DNA of 64,000 nt from contig CM060176.1 of assembly GCA_030549775.1 (NCBI GenBank), positions 100,024,303-100,088,302 on the forward strand. The letters run 5' to 3'. Below are positions 23,893 to 34,884 of this stretch, piece after piece. The notes beneath the pieces are model-generated. The model was not told the origin of the DNA and did no database searches. It saw only the letters and a list, made by a program, of their open reading frames with translations. The stretch comes from Tamarix chinensis (taxonomy: Eukaryota; Streptophyta; Magnoliopsida; Caryophyllales; Tamaricaceae). Position 1 is the first letter of the stretch, and each line of letters begins with the position of its first letter. The translations under genes were made by a program, and so were the position numbers.

Positions 23893-24895
23893 TGTAGGAG
23901 CAAAAATCCAAGAATTGGCTTTCATAATTATAGATCCAATTATTATTCATTTAGAAAGTGTCTTCTACAAATTTGAAGACCAACAGATGGTTACGTTGCT
24001 TGAAATGTAACAAATAAATAATTAAATGTCTACGCGCATGTTCATGGCATGCAAGGAGGGAGTAACCACATGCATGAGGAGTATATTGGCTAAATTTTTG
24101 AGCAATATTAAGTTATTTAGCTAATTTATTAATTAAGTAATGAAGTAGGAGAATAAAGTTAGTATAAATGTAGCATAATATCTTTTAGCTTGGAATATTT
24201 TGAAATATACTTTATCTAGTGGTAGAAAGGTTAAATTATTCATAAATTTCGAGCATATGGCATGTATGATGATTATTATTGAATAAAGAATTGAATTTGA
24301 AGATCAATATTAAATGAATTCTATGTGAGTTCACACTCAAGTAAATCAAATATGTGCGGATGGCTTAGCTTAAAAGTTTTAATCTCTTTATCTATGTGAA
24401 TTATATATTAATCCATATCTTTTCTACTATTCTTAATCGATATTTTCCTACCCTAATTACCATCAAATTATTATTCTATTTTGTGGCTAAAAAAAAAATA
24501 AAATCCTAGATTGGTATACCAAAAATGAAATCATAAAACATTCATTCAAAACCCTAACCATCCATACTAACCAAACACCACCTTATTTCCTCTTCTTCAA
24601 ACCAAACCCTAACCCTAACCCAAAACCACGACTCTAACCATCTTCCAAACCCTAAATTTTGAAACCTCATCATCATCATCATCTCATCATATTCAAATCA
24701 CATTCATCATTAATTCATCACCATCGAATCATCATCACCATCATCATTTTTCTACCATAATTCAAACCACCATCATCTTATTTGCATCACTTTCGAAACA
24801 TTAGTCTTTAAACTCACCATCAATAAGCCTTTATCATCTCATACAAACTACATTTGAATCATTAGATCCACATAATTGAAGATTACAACCTCCCA
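23893..24895 (+). repeat. 5' LTR of the chromovirus
   Basis: It begins TGTAGGAGCAAAAATCC and ends ACAACCTCCCA. It aligns along its length with 28501-29515, with many substitutions and small indels, so the insertion is not recent. It ends in an AACCCTAACCCT run and CATCATCATC microsatellites that differ in length between the two LTRs. Confidence 0.9.
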
Positions 24896-24912
24896 GGTAT
24901 TAAAGCTTAGGT
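24896..24912 (+). other. Primer-binding site
   Basis: GGTATTAAAGCTTAGG immediately after the 5' LTR resembles TGGTATCAGAGC, the sequence complementary to the 3' end of initiator tRNA-Met that most plant gypsy elements use. Several positions have changed. Confidence 0.65.
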
Positions 24913-25118
24913 TGGTAGAATTACAATTAAGATTCAATCTTTCTTTCAAGATTCTTCAAGATTCATCGAGAAAGAGTATTATATTCAAGAATCTCCAAGA
25001 TTTCATAAAAAAGAAGAGGGCCACGTGATTTAGGCTTTTTTAGGAGAGTAATAATCAGTTGATAAGAATAAGAATGGAAAACCAATGAGAAGACTTGAGA
25101 GATTTTCTCAAGACCTTG

Positions 25119-26060
25119 ATGGAAGAAATCAAGGAGATAAAATTGCAAGTGGGAAGAATAGAAATTTCCCAAGCCCACAAGTCCCATATGTAGCCACAAA
25201 ACTGATGGGAAGAAGTAGAGAAAGGACACGTGAGAAAAGCATAAAACCGGGTGAAAGATGAAGAAGAGAGAGTGGGAAGTTATGTAAGGGCACGTGACAC
25301 TTCAAGGAGAACTTATGATGATGTGGAAAAGGGAAGCCGCTTTGATCTTCCCAACTTTGAAGGTAATCTTGACCCAAAATCTTTTCTTGAATGGTTGCAC
25401 ATTATTGAGTCGATTTTTGAGTATAAAGAAATTGATGACGAGAAATAGTGTCAAATAGTGATATTAAAGTTTAAAAAGTTTGCTAGAGTGTAGTACGATA
25501 ATTTAAAAGGAGACGGGAGAGAGAAGGAAAATCGAAGATTAGGTCATGTGAAAAATTAAAGAAACATTTGAAGAAGAAGTTCATGCCTCAGGAATATAAG
25601 CAAGAAAATTTTATAAAAATGACTACGTTGAGGCAAGGGTTGCTTGGAGTTGAAGAATACATTCGGGAGTTCAAAATGGTAGCTCTAACATGCGATGTCC
25701 ATGAACGAGAAGAAAAAAGGTGTGCATGATTCATTGGGGTTTGTATATGAATCTTTTGGAGAAGATAGAGATGTAGTTATATGAAGTGTTTGTAGACCTA
25801 ACCAAGTTAGCCATCAAGTTCGAGAAATAGTTGAAGAGGACCAAGCCACCAAGAAAGTCAACCAATACTCCATATGGTTCTACTTTTAAGGGTGTATCGA
25901 AGCCACCAATTTCTCAAGCCACAAGTCAAGACCATGCTAGGAAGTTCATTGATAAAGAAAAGGGAAAATATCAAGTGGTTGATAAGGTGAAAAAGCAATA
26001 ATTTAAGTATAGAGGATATGGCCACTTTGCTTGGGATTGTCCAAACCAAAGGGCGTTGAC
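25119..26060 (+). pseudogene. gag: Broken gag (capsid and zinc knuckle)
   Basis: Gag forms the retrotransposon particle and binds its RNA. An in-frame ATG at 25119 opens a short charged segment (MEEIKEIKLQV) that is soon interrupted by stops. The capsid motif FDLPNFEGNLDPKSFLEWL is encoded around 25340-25395 and is typical of gypsy gag. A TAG at 25446 and another where the conserved Trp of the capsid helix should be break the frame; the following MPQEYKQENFIKMTTLRQG segment is in another phase. The knuckle at about 25993-26045 (FKYRGYGHFAWDCPN) has lost its first two Cys: one position is a stop and the other is Tyr. The run of codons from 25251 starts with GTG, so it is not a real start. Confidence 0.8.
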
Positions 26061-26229
26061 TTTGAAAGAGATAGAAAATATGGAAACTTGTGAAGAGATT
26101 GAATACCTTGATGAAGACCTAGAAGAGGAGAGTCATATCCCGAAGGATGCTTTGGAATAAGGCCAAGTGGATTCCTACGTGTTACAAAGGGTGCTTTAAG
26201 TACAACAACAACCTTTACTTACTCAACAG

Positions 26230-26545
26230 GAGAAGACTTTCAAGGCCAAATGCAGAATTGGTGATAAAGTGTGTGAAGTCATCATTGATAGTGGCTCATG
26301 CACTAACTTTGATAGTAGAAGATGGTGAACAAGCTCGGTTTAGAGAATAAGGGTCATCCAATACCATATTCACTCCAATGGCTCAACAAAGATAAAGGCA
26401 TAAGGGTAACCAAACAAACTCTTATCTCTTTTAAGATTGGAAATTATTTTGATGATGTTTTATGCGATATTCTACCTATGGATGCTTTTCATATTTTTTT
26501 GGGGAGGGCGTGGCAATTTGCTTGGAAGGTTGTGCATGATGGGTC
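26230..26545 (+). pseudogene. Broken aspartic protease region
   Basis: This domain cuts the gag-pol polyprotein. The active-site motif IIDSGSCTN (Asp at 26287) is preserved. Downstream the HIFLGRAWQF motif, which corresponds to the HILLGRPW strand of plant gypsy proteases, is found around 26487-26520, but in another frame: the coding phase changes between 26300 and 26325. The PYSLQWLN stretch between them is also characteristic of plant gypsy proteases of this type. Confidence 0.8.
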
Positions 26546-26785
26546 CTTAATGAGTATGTGGTGTGTAAGGGCCAAAAGAAGTTTAGGCTTAAACCTAATC
26601 TAGATAAGGAGGATTCGATTTTGAGGAATGAAAAAAAGGAGGATGTGGAGTGTAGGAAGGGAAAAAAGAAGAGTGTCATGGATATGTTGATCCTTAAGGA
26701 GTGTGAGATGAATGAAGCCATTAGAGATGATAAGATATGATATGCCTGAGTTGTAAAAGAGGTCAAACGAGGGGAGAATAATAAT

Positions 26786-27593
26786 ATGGATCTAAAATTA
26801 CAACAAGTATTGAAAGAGTATGCCGACGTGTTTCTAGAAGAGTTGCCTAGTAGATTACCTCCTTTGAGAGGTATTGAGCATGCTATTGATCTTATGCCAG
26901 AAGTTCCATTAGTGAACAAACCAACTTATAGATACAATCTGGAAGAGCTAAGGTACTACAGAAACAAGTGCAAGAGTTGTTAGACCAAGGTTATATTTGG
27001 GAGAGGATGAGTCTATGCAGTGTTCCAGCTTTGTTAGTTCCTAATCATGGAGGATGTGTATTGATTCAAGAGCCATCAATAGCATCACAGTCAAGTACAT
27101 ATTTCCAATGCCGAGATTGGATGACATATTAGATAAGTTGCATGGTGCAAAGGTGTTCTCGAAGATTGATCTTAGAAGTAGCTACCATCAAATGAGGATA
27201 CAGGAAGAGGATGAATGGAATACAACTTTCAAGACTAAATACAAGTTGTATGAGTGGTTGGTGATGCTGTTTGGGCTATATAATGCACCAAGTTCCTTTA
27301 TGAGGTTGATGACGGAAGTACTTAGACCATTTATTTGGGTCTTTGTTATTATTTACCTTGATGATATCTTGGTATATATCAAGAGCGAGTTCGAGCACAT
27401 ACAACACTTGAAGAGAATATTTGATAAGCTAAGAGAGGTGAAACTCTATGGTAAGATGGAAAAGTGTGATTTCATGATGGAAATGGTGATCTTTCTGGGT
27501 TATATTGTGAGTGGGGATGGTATTCAAGTTGATCCGTCAAAGGTGGAAACTATACAATTGTGGCATATTCTTACTAATGTCCATGAAGTTTGA
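26786..27593 (+). pseudogene. pol: Broken reverse transcriptase
   Basis: The RT copies the element's RNA into DNA. The N-terminal stretch PPLRGIEHAIDLMPEVP lies in the frame at 26786-26983 and is followed by a frameshifted linker. The frame from 27054 carries [33 protein letters not shown] (first catalytic Asp in KIDL), [18 protein letters not shown] and the catalytic YLDDIL box at about 27354-27370. The catalytic Asp residues are therefore kept, but the frame ends at a stop at 27591-27593, where the normal polyprotein would run on to RNase H. The wording fits CRM/Reina chromoviruses. It could not be translated as one protein. Confidence 0.9.
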
Positions 27594-27599
27594 AGTTTA

Positions 27600-28130
27600 C
27601 ATGGGTTGGCCTCATTCTATAGGAGATTCATCAAAGACTTCTCTACCATTGCACCACCTATTACATAGTTGATGAAGATAGGAGAGTTCCATTAGAATGA
27701 TCAAGTAATGAATGCTTTGGAAGATTTGAAGACAAAGCTCTCAAATGCACCGATATTATCTTTACCTTATTTCAATAAATTATTTGAAGTAACATGTGAA
27801 ACGAGTGGTGTAGGCACTGGGGGTGTTCTTTCACAAGAAAGGAAGCCGGTTGTTTTCTTTAGTGAGAAGTTGAATGGAACGAGACTCAACTATTTGACAT
27901 ACAATAAAGAGTTCTATGTTATTATACATTATTTGGAGATGTGGAGTCATTACTTGAGACCCAAGCCTTTTGTACTTCATTCAGATCATGAGAATCTGAA
28001 GTATTTGCATAGTAAAAGAAGGTAAGTCCAAGACATACTAAGTGGATAAGCTTCTTGCAAACATTTGTGTCCTCTATAAGACATGTGGATGGTAAAGAAA
28101 ATGTTGTGGTAGATGCATTATCGAGAAGGA
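27600..28130 (+). pseudogene. Broken RNase H domain
   Basis: RNase H removes the RNA template during reverse transcription. The frame at 27708-28025 shows APILSLPYFNKLFEVTCETSG, FFSEKLNGTRLNYLTYNKEF and HSDHENLKYL, and a shifted frame from 28055 continues with DGKENVVVDALSRR. The first catalytic Asp (usually CDASG) is Glu here (CETSG); the Glu of the YDKEL box and the Asp of the HTDHE and ADALSRR boxes are present. A stop at 28023 separates the two parts. The change D to E at the first catalytic site would be expected to impair activity. Confidence 0.85.
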
Positions 28131-28486
28131 CTATGGTACTTACGATGATGGATGCAAACCTTTTGGGGTTTGAGATGTTAAAGAGTCAATATGCCATAGA
28201 TGATGATTTTGCTATGATCTTTGAAGCAAGAAATAAAGGAGTTCTCGAGCTTATGTTATTCAAGATGGGTTCTTATTCAAGCATAACAACTTGTGTGTAT
28301 CAAAGACCTCAGTTTGAGACTTCCTAATCAAAGAGGTGGATGAAGGAGGAATTGCAGGACACTTTGGAGTTCACAAGACTTTGGATTTGCTGTAAGTACA
28401 TTTTTATTGGTCAAGAATGCAATTCAACATTTGGAGATATTAGCCCTTATTATGGAGATGTAAATTTGAGGGAAAATTCAAATCAA
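28131..28486 (+). pseudogene. Integrase N-terminal remnant, core deleted
   Basis: Continuing the polyprotein, a connecting segment (LGFEMLKSQYAIDDDFAMIF) is followed, in another frame, by EVDEGGIAGHFGVHKTLDLL at about 28335-28395. The latter is the HHCC zinc-finger part of integrase. After about 80 bp the sequence jumps to a short KFEGKFKSIRGEND end and the polypurine tract. The DDE catalytic core and the chromodomain expected for a chromovirus, about 1 kb or more, are missing. Confidence 0.75.
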
Positions 28487-28500
28487 TAAGGGGAGAATGA
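28487..28500 (+). other. Polypurine tract
   Basis: TAAGGGGAGAATGA directly before the 3' LTR. It is the usual primer site for plus-strand synthesis in gypsy elements. Confidence 0.75.
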
Positions 28501-29515
28501 TGCAGGAACAAACACCTAATAATTGGCATTCATAATTGTAGAACTAATTATTCTTCATTTGGAAAGTGTTCTCCATAAATTTGAAGACTGACGGACGGTT
28601 ACGTTGCTCGAAATGTAACAAACAAGTAATTAAATGTCTACATGCATGTGTATGGCATGCATGTCATGCAAGGAGGGAGTAGCCACGTGCATGATTTTTG
28701 AGAAATATTAAGTTATTTATCTAATTAATTAATTATGTAATAAAGTAGGATAATAAAGTTAGCATAAAGTTAGAATAAAGGTAGCATAATATCTTTTAGC
28801 TTGAAATCTTTTGGAATATGCTTTACCTAGTGGTAGAAAGGTTAAATTATTCATAAATGTCGAGCATATGGCATGTATGATGATTATTATTGGATGAAGA
28901 ATTGAAGTTTAAGATCAACATTGAATGAATTTTGTGTGAGTTCATGCTCAAGTAAATCGAATATGTGTGAATGGTTTGGCTTAAAAGTTTTAATCTCTTT
29001 ATTTGTGTGAATTAGAGATTAATCCATATATTTTCTACCATTCTTAATCCATATTTTCCTGCCCTAATTACTATCAAATTCCTACTCTATTTTATGGCTA
29101 AAAAAACCCTAAATTGGTATACCAAAACTAAAACCCTAAAACATTCATTCAAAAGCCTAACCATTCATACCAACCAAACACCACCTGATTCCCTTTTCTT
29201 CGAACCAAACCCTAACCCTAACCCTAACCCTAAATCACAACTCTAACCATCCTCCAAACCCTAACTTTCAAAACCTTATCATCATCATCTCATCATATTC
29301 GAATCACATTCATCATTAATTCATCACCATCGAATCATCATCACCATCAACAAATCACCATTATCATTTTTCTACCATGATTCGAACCACCATCATCTTA
29401 TTTGCATCACTTTCGAAACTTTAATCTTTAAACTCACCATCACCAAACCTTTATCATCTCATCTAAATTCCATTCGAACCACTAGATCCACATAATTTAA
29501 TATTACACCATCCCA
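28501..29515 (+). repeat. 3' LTR of the chromovirus
   Basis: It begins TGCAGGAACAAACACC and ends ACACCATCCCA, matching the 5' LTR. It carries four CCCTAA units (29209-29233) where the 5' LTR has two. Confidence 0.9.
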
Positions 29516-32500
29516 CACTCATCATTACCCCTTATACTTATTAAGTTACTAATTTACCCTTCTAGTGGGTTATATTAATATATTACCCCTTTATACTTAT
29601 TTGAATTATCAAATTACCCCTTACGCTTATTAAGTTACCAAATTGCTCTTCTTCATTATTATAATTTCCAACTTGCCCTTCTAGTTGGTTAAATTACTGA
29701 ATTACTTTTTTTCACTATTATAATTACCAAATTATCCTTCTTTATTATTATAATTAACAAATTGCCCTTATAGTTGGTTAATTTACCAAATTGCCCTTCT
29801 TTATTGCTATGATTACCATTTTGCCCTCTTAGTTGGCTAATTTACCAAACTACCCTTCTTCATTATTATAATTACCAAATTGCCCTTTTAGTTGGTTAAA
29901 TTACTAAATTGCCCTTCTTCATTATTAAAATTACCATTTTATCCTTTTACTTTTCATAACTACCAAAATACCCTTCCTTTATACCAAATTACCATTTTAT
30001 CCTTCTGCTTTACATAATTACCAAAATTCCCTTCATTTACACTAATTTACCAATTTTCCCTTTTACTTTACATAATTACTAAAATACACTTCCTTTACAC
30101 TAATTTATTTTTTTTCCTTTACATAATTACCAAAATATCCTTCCTTTACACCAATTTACCATTTTCCCTTTTACTTTACATAAATACCAAAATATCATTC
30201 CTTTATACCAATTTACCATTTTCCCTTTTACTTTACATAACTACCAAAATATCATTCCTTTATACCAATTTACCATTTACCCTTCTACTTTATTAAATAA
30301 CCATTTTACCCCTTTATTTTAAAAATTGTTACACTAAATTACCCAGATACTCTTCTCCTTTATTAAATTACCATTTTATCCCTTTACATAATTACCATTT
30401 TAGCCCTTTATTTATAAAATTAGCATTTTACCCTTTCCATTATATTTAATTCACCAAAAGACTTTTTTACACCCAAAAATTACCAAGTTATCCCCTTTCC
30501 ATGTAAAATTACTACAATGCCCTTCTTACTTATCCATTTACCATTTTACTTCCTTTTACTCATATAATTTATCATTTTGTCCTTATTATACCACTTTTAC
30601 CAAAATACCCTCACTTCATAAAATATTAATATTAATGCTCCTTACCCATCATCTAACTCCACTAACTATTATTATTTAACTCTAATACACATTGGCACCT
30701 ACACTTATTTAGGACACACTCTTACTTAAGAAATATTACTAAAATGCCCCTAAGGCCCATAATAACCATATTTATGCAACTAATGGCCACTTTAGCATGT
30801 CATATCATACATATACTCTTAACGTTATTATTAACAACAAAACTCCTTCCTTAAGCATTATTTCTACATATGACACATAAATTAACATGCTTTTCTTTTA
30901 TCAATCAACACATGCCACTAAATACATCATACTTAACAACATGTTTAATGCATATAAACATAATAAAAACCCTAATATGCTGGCATATGTATATCTATAC
31001 GTTTAAGTAAGGCTTAAAGGTTACCTTATTTTTTTACAAAATTTAAACCTTGCCAGTACTCCAATTAAAGGCTTAAGCTTTGATTAGCAAAAATAATACC
31101 TAAAAATAATACCCATAATTATCATATTAGAAATAGGAAAAAATAAAAAAGGATAAAACTTTATCAAAACTTAAGTAATGACACACTTTATTTAACCATT
31201 AATATACCTCAACAATTAACCCAAAGAAGTTCTAAAATAATGCAGAACTCACGTTGCATGAGTAGCGTGAGCTACATGCAAATTAGAAGGGAAGAGGGGT
31301 TGAAGGAAGGATGGAAGAGGGGGGGTGTTGGTTCGGGTTGGGGTTTTTGGGGTTAGGAGGAGGGGAGGTGGAGGCTGGGGTAAGGGTGGAGTGTGGGTGT
31401 ATGTGGTGGTCAAGGGTGGTAGATCGATGGCCTAGGGCGGCTACAGGTTGGGAAACATGGGTCGAAGGTTGGGTGGAGGAGAAGAAGGAAGGGAAAGGAA
31501 GAAGGAAAAGAAGGGGTTGTAGGGCTGGGTTTCAGCCAAAGGAGGATGTGGGGTGGTAGAGGAAGCTGTAGGGAGTAAATTGGTGGCTTTGGAGGCTGCA
31601 GAACGACGATGGACAGTGGTGGTGTACGGTGGAGGTTGAGAAGGGGGAAGAAAAAGAAGAGGAAGAAGGGTGGCTATAGGGGGCTCGTGGGGGTAGCTTG
31701 GTGGTCCAGGGTGGTAGTAGGGGTGGTAGGAGGTGGTGCACATGGTTGGTAGGGCAGTGGAAGCGACGATCGAGGGTGGTAGAGTAAAAATAGGGGAAGG
31801 AAAGGAGAGGAGAAGAAGGGGTCGGGAGAGGGAGAAAGTGGCTCGAACTGGGCAGAGAAGGGAGGTTAAGGAGTGGAAAAAGAAAGGGTGGGAGAGGGCA
31901 GGTGTGGCCAATTAGGTAGGGTGCAGGAGGGCGGCTCGTAGGGTGGTAGGATTAGGAGAAGAAGAAGGGAAAAACAAGGCATATGGGGAGCATTTGCAAG
32001 GGTTGGTTTGTTCTAAACATGGGAAGAAAAGGATGGGGAAGAGAGGGAGAGGGAGAGTAGAGTTGCAAAGGGAGGTAGGCGTTGGCAATTATAGGCTGCA
32101 GGAGGTAGAAACGACGTGCTTGTTGGTCGGGGAAGGAGGAAGAAAGAAGAAGAAGAGAAGGAAATGAGGGGTAAAACTGCTAGGCGAGGGAGAAAAAAGG
32201 GGGAGCGAGTCAGCTCGTGCTCAAAGGAGAGGGGAGAAGAAAAAAAAGAGTAGGCTGGCTCAGCTAGGGGAGAAGGAAATAAGGAAAAGAAAGGAGGGAG
32301 GTGGGATGGGACAATGTTACATAGGAGAGGGAGGAGAAGGGGAGAGAAAATGGGCCAGTAGCCCAACATAAGGGGGGAGAAAGGCCACAGACCTGGTAGC
32401 TCGAAGGAGAAAGAAGAAAAGGAAAAAGAAAAGAAAAGGAAGAAAAAGGAAAATGAGACTAAAAAATGGGGAGAAATAAAATAAAAATAAATTTTAGAAT

Positions 32501-32780
32501 AATAAAATTTAATATTTTTGATAGATAAATTAATTTGTTATAATTTAATATATTATTTTTAAAAGGCTTAATTTTAGAAAAATATTGGTTTAGAAAACTA
32601 TTTAAATAAACGAGTATGATAAAATAACAAGATATTTATTTTAATTTATTAAATATCCATATCTATGTTATATACTCAAAAATCCAAAAAATAACTAATT
32701 TAAATAAATTTATAAGTTAATTTATCCTAAATAAAGGCTATTTATTTAATTATCAGTTTTTAAAATTTTGGAGTATTACA
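29516..32780 (-). mobile_element. Giant non-coding element copy B, second segment
   Basis: The minisatellite of copy A appears here inverted (29520-30620), then the TATTAAGG spacer, a G/A-rich tract (31270-32480, pyrimidine-rich on the sense strand) and the AT-rich end TTTTGGAGTATTACA. On the minus strand the start reads TGTAATACTCCAAAATTTTA, close to copy A's start at 4648. The overlapping Gly/Arg- and Pro-rich frames at 31311-32369 are compositional. Confidence 0.85.
29520..30620 (-). repeat. ATTACCAAATTGCCCTTCT-type minisatellite in copy B
   Basis: About 30 imperfect units of TAATTACCAAATTGCCCTTC and shorter forms, equivalent to 6855-7770 in copy A. The chromovirus lies between it and the rest of the array at 23715-23890. 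Confidence 0.85.
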
Positions 32781-33819
32781 TTACCACTGTAATTGACATA
32801 AGGCTGGTTTATTCAACCATCCTTACATCAATTACAAGGCTAAAACATTAATAGTAGCATAAGAAAATTAGAAACGAAGGAAACATTTATAATATAATAA
32901 TGATTTTAGAGTTGAGCTTCAAGTTACAATAAACAAAATGCAAAATAAGGAGTACCATAGATCAAGAGTCCAAAAAGGTATTCGGATAACATTACTCTTC
33001 ACCCAAACCTAGTATAGATAAGGTCACTCATCCCCAAATAGTGCATCATAGGTAGTATAATCATCTAGAGAATCTTCTGATATCTGCACATAAGAATATA
33101 GGTCTCCTAATCATGGGAATAAGCAGCACCCATAAAATAAGTAGTTAGGATGCTATGTACTGAGAAAAGGAACAATACTATCAAAACATGGATACAAATA
33201 ACACATGTTTTCACAACAGAGGATAAGTATACGGGTAAAAAAAATAAAACATATTATAAGACAGATAATGATCTAGATATATTTATTAGATATAATATAT
33301 TTTCATTCTTTTATATACGTTGAGTGTAGGAACCCCGCTATTCTTAAACCAATAGAACGGTCTAAAGTACTTTCTTAGGGACAAAACACTTGAGCCACTA
33401 TTATCATCTGGTGGAACATATTTGAAAACATCACCTTCTTAGGACATAACGCTCTCGAGCTTTTATTCTCCCCGATAAAATAGGATATGTATATAAAAAC
33501 AACACTTTGGTCCTGACTCACGTACTCTTCCACTTTAAATCATTAGTATCTTTTTTTATAGGTTATACTATTTTATTTTCATTTCACCATAAGTAGGGCC
33601 CCACTATTTTTAATCTGGTGGAACTGACTTAAACACCATCTTGAGGCAAAATATTCCTTAACCACTATTCTTCCTCGTGAAATGGGACATACATATATCA
33701 CATTGGCTCCACTCACTTACTCTTTCACTTTAAGTGATTAGTATCTTATTCATGATTTTCTTACAAGCATCGAACACATTGAAGCAGATAGCCAAAAAAA
33801 CACAAGTCAAATTCTTTAA

Positions 33820-34348
33820 GACTTTGTTTGGTTCATGGAAAAAAATGGGGAAAGGAAAAAAAACTGATGGGAATTTTTTTTTTCCATGCGTTTAGTTACC
33901 TAAAAACTTAGAGGGAAAGAAAATAGGGAAAAAAATGAAAGGGAAAGTTTAACTAATATACTTTCATTGTCTTTATCAGAGGAAAGAAAAAAAAATTAGT
34001 GAATTTTTTTTCGATTGCACTAAATCAACATACCCGCCTCTCTCTCCCGGGCCAAATGACGTTGGATTGAGGCGTTGAGCATATTTTGAAGGGTAGGTAG
34101 TATTGGGATCCATTTGATCCTTTGGCGTGTCCTCACTCGAATAATTCACCGGTATTTTTTTTTCTTTTTTTCATATATATATAATATTTTTAAAAAAATA
34201 TTGTGTTAGATTCTATGAGAGAATGAATGGGCAGTGATTCGGGAGAGAGAAGTAGGTGTGTTGGGGTTTTTGAAGTTTTCAGTTTTTATGCATTTTGTTA
34301 GTTGTTTCTCAGTTTATTTTCTTCTTCCTTGTCATATATAATTATTTA

Positions 34349-34397
<49 letters not shown>

Positions 34398-34884
34398 GTG
34401 ATTAATGACCAACTGATTGATTGATATTATATGTTACGATGAAGATGATAGTAAGATAAAATATTTTGCTTACTCTATTCTTATTAATAGAAAGTTTTGA
34501 ATGCTATTAATATTTTATAAATATTTTTTAAAAAATTATGCTTCGTTATACATGTAATATTTTAGAATTTTTCTGAAGAAAATTAAAATTAGTATTGAGT
34601 TCATGATAAATTTTTTATAATTTTGTTATAAACTTTATAAAAAAAATTATGTATCAATATAATATTTTAATTTTTATAAAATATATAAAAAATTTAAATA
34701 ATAACATTAAACTTTTCTTAGAATTTTCTTTCTATACACCATATAATAAAAACATTTTTCGAAGAATTTAATTTTTCACAAAATTTTCTTCAATAACCAA
34801 ACAAAGGAAAGAAAATTAATTTATTTTATTTTCTTTCCTCTTTATTTTCTTTTCCACTTAACTTTCTAAGAATCAAACAAAGCA
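33820..34884. mobile_element. TAA-flanked TIR element, PIF/Harbinger-like
   Basis: A 1065-bp insertion in copy I between two TAA triplets (33817-33819 and 34885-34887). Its ends pair as terminal inverted repeats: left CTTTGTTTGGTTCATGGAAA, right TTTCTAAGAATCAAACAAAG, with about 17 of 22 positions matching. Copy J lacks it at the equivalent place (near 12400). The 3-bp TAA duplication and the TTTGTTTGG-type terminus fit Tourist/PIF-Harbinger non-autonomous elements. It encodes no transposase. It contains a TTA microsatellite (34349-34397). Confidence 0.65.
34349..34397. repeat. TTA microsatellite
   Basis: About 16 TTA triplets within the TAA-flanked element. Confidence 0.9.

Larger units (their letters stand above)
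23893..29515 (+). mobile_element. Decayed Ty3/gypsy chromovirus, CRM/Reina-like
   Basis: A 5.6-kb LTR retrotransposon with both LTRs, a primer-binding site, recognisable gag, protease, reverse transcriptase, RNase H and the start of integrase, and a polypurine tract. It is inserted in copy B's minisatellite region. All coding parts are broken by stops and frameshifts, and the integrase core and any chromodomain are deleted. The wording of the RT and RNase H motifs is closest to plant chromoviruses of the CRM and Reina groups; I cannot decide between them without a tree. No TSD is visible (CCTGA before, CACTC after), so the ends have decayed or the insertion was rearranged. Confidence 0.9.

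Noticed and set aside
26476..26919. 147-residue minus-strand frame
   Set aside because: It is antisense to the protease and RT coding region of the chromovirus.
29206..29235. Interstitial telomere
   Set aside because: Only four CCCTAA units inside an LTR that is AACCCTAACC-rich; the usual plant unit is CCCTAAA.
23893..29515. Endogenous pararetrovirus or other virus insertion
   Set aside because: LTRs, primer-binding site, polypurine tract and domain order are those of a Ty3/gypsy retrotransposon; no movement-protein or envelope-like region is seen.
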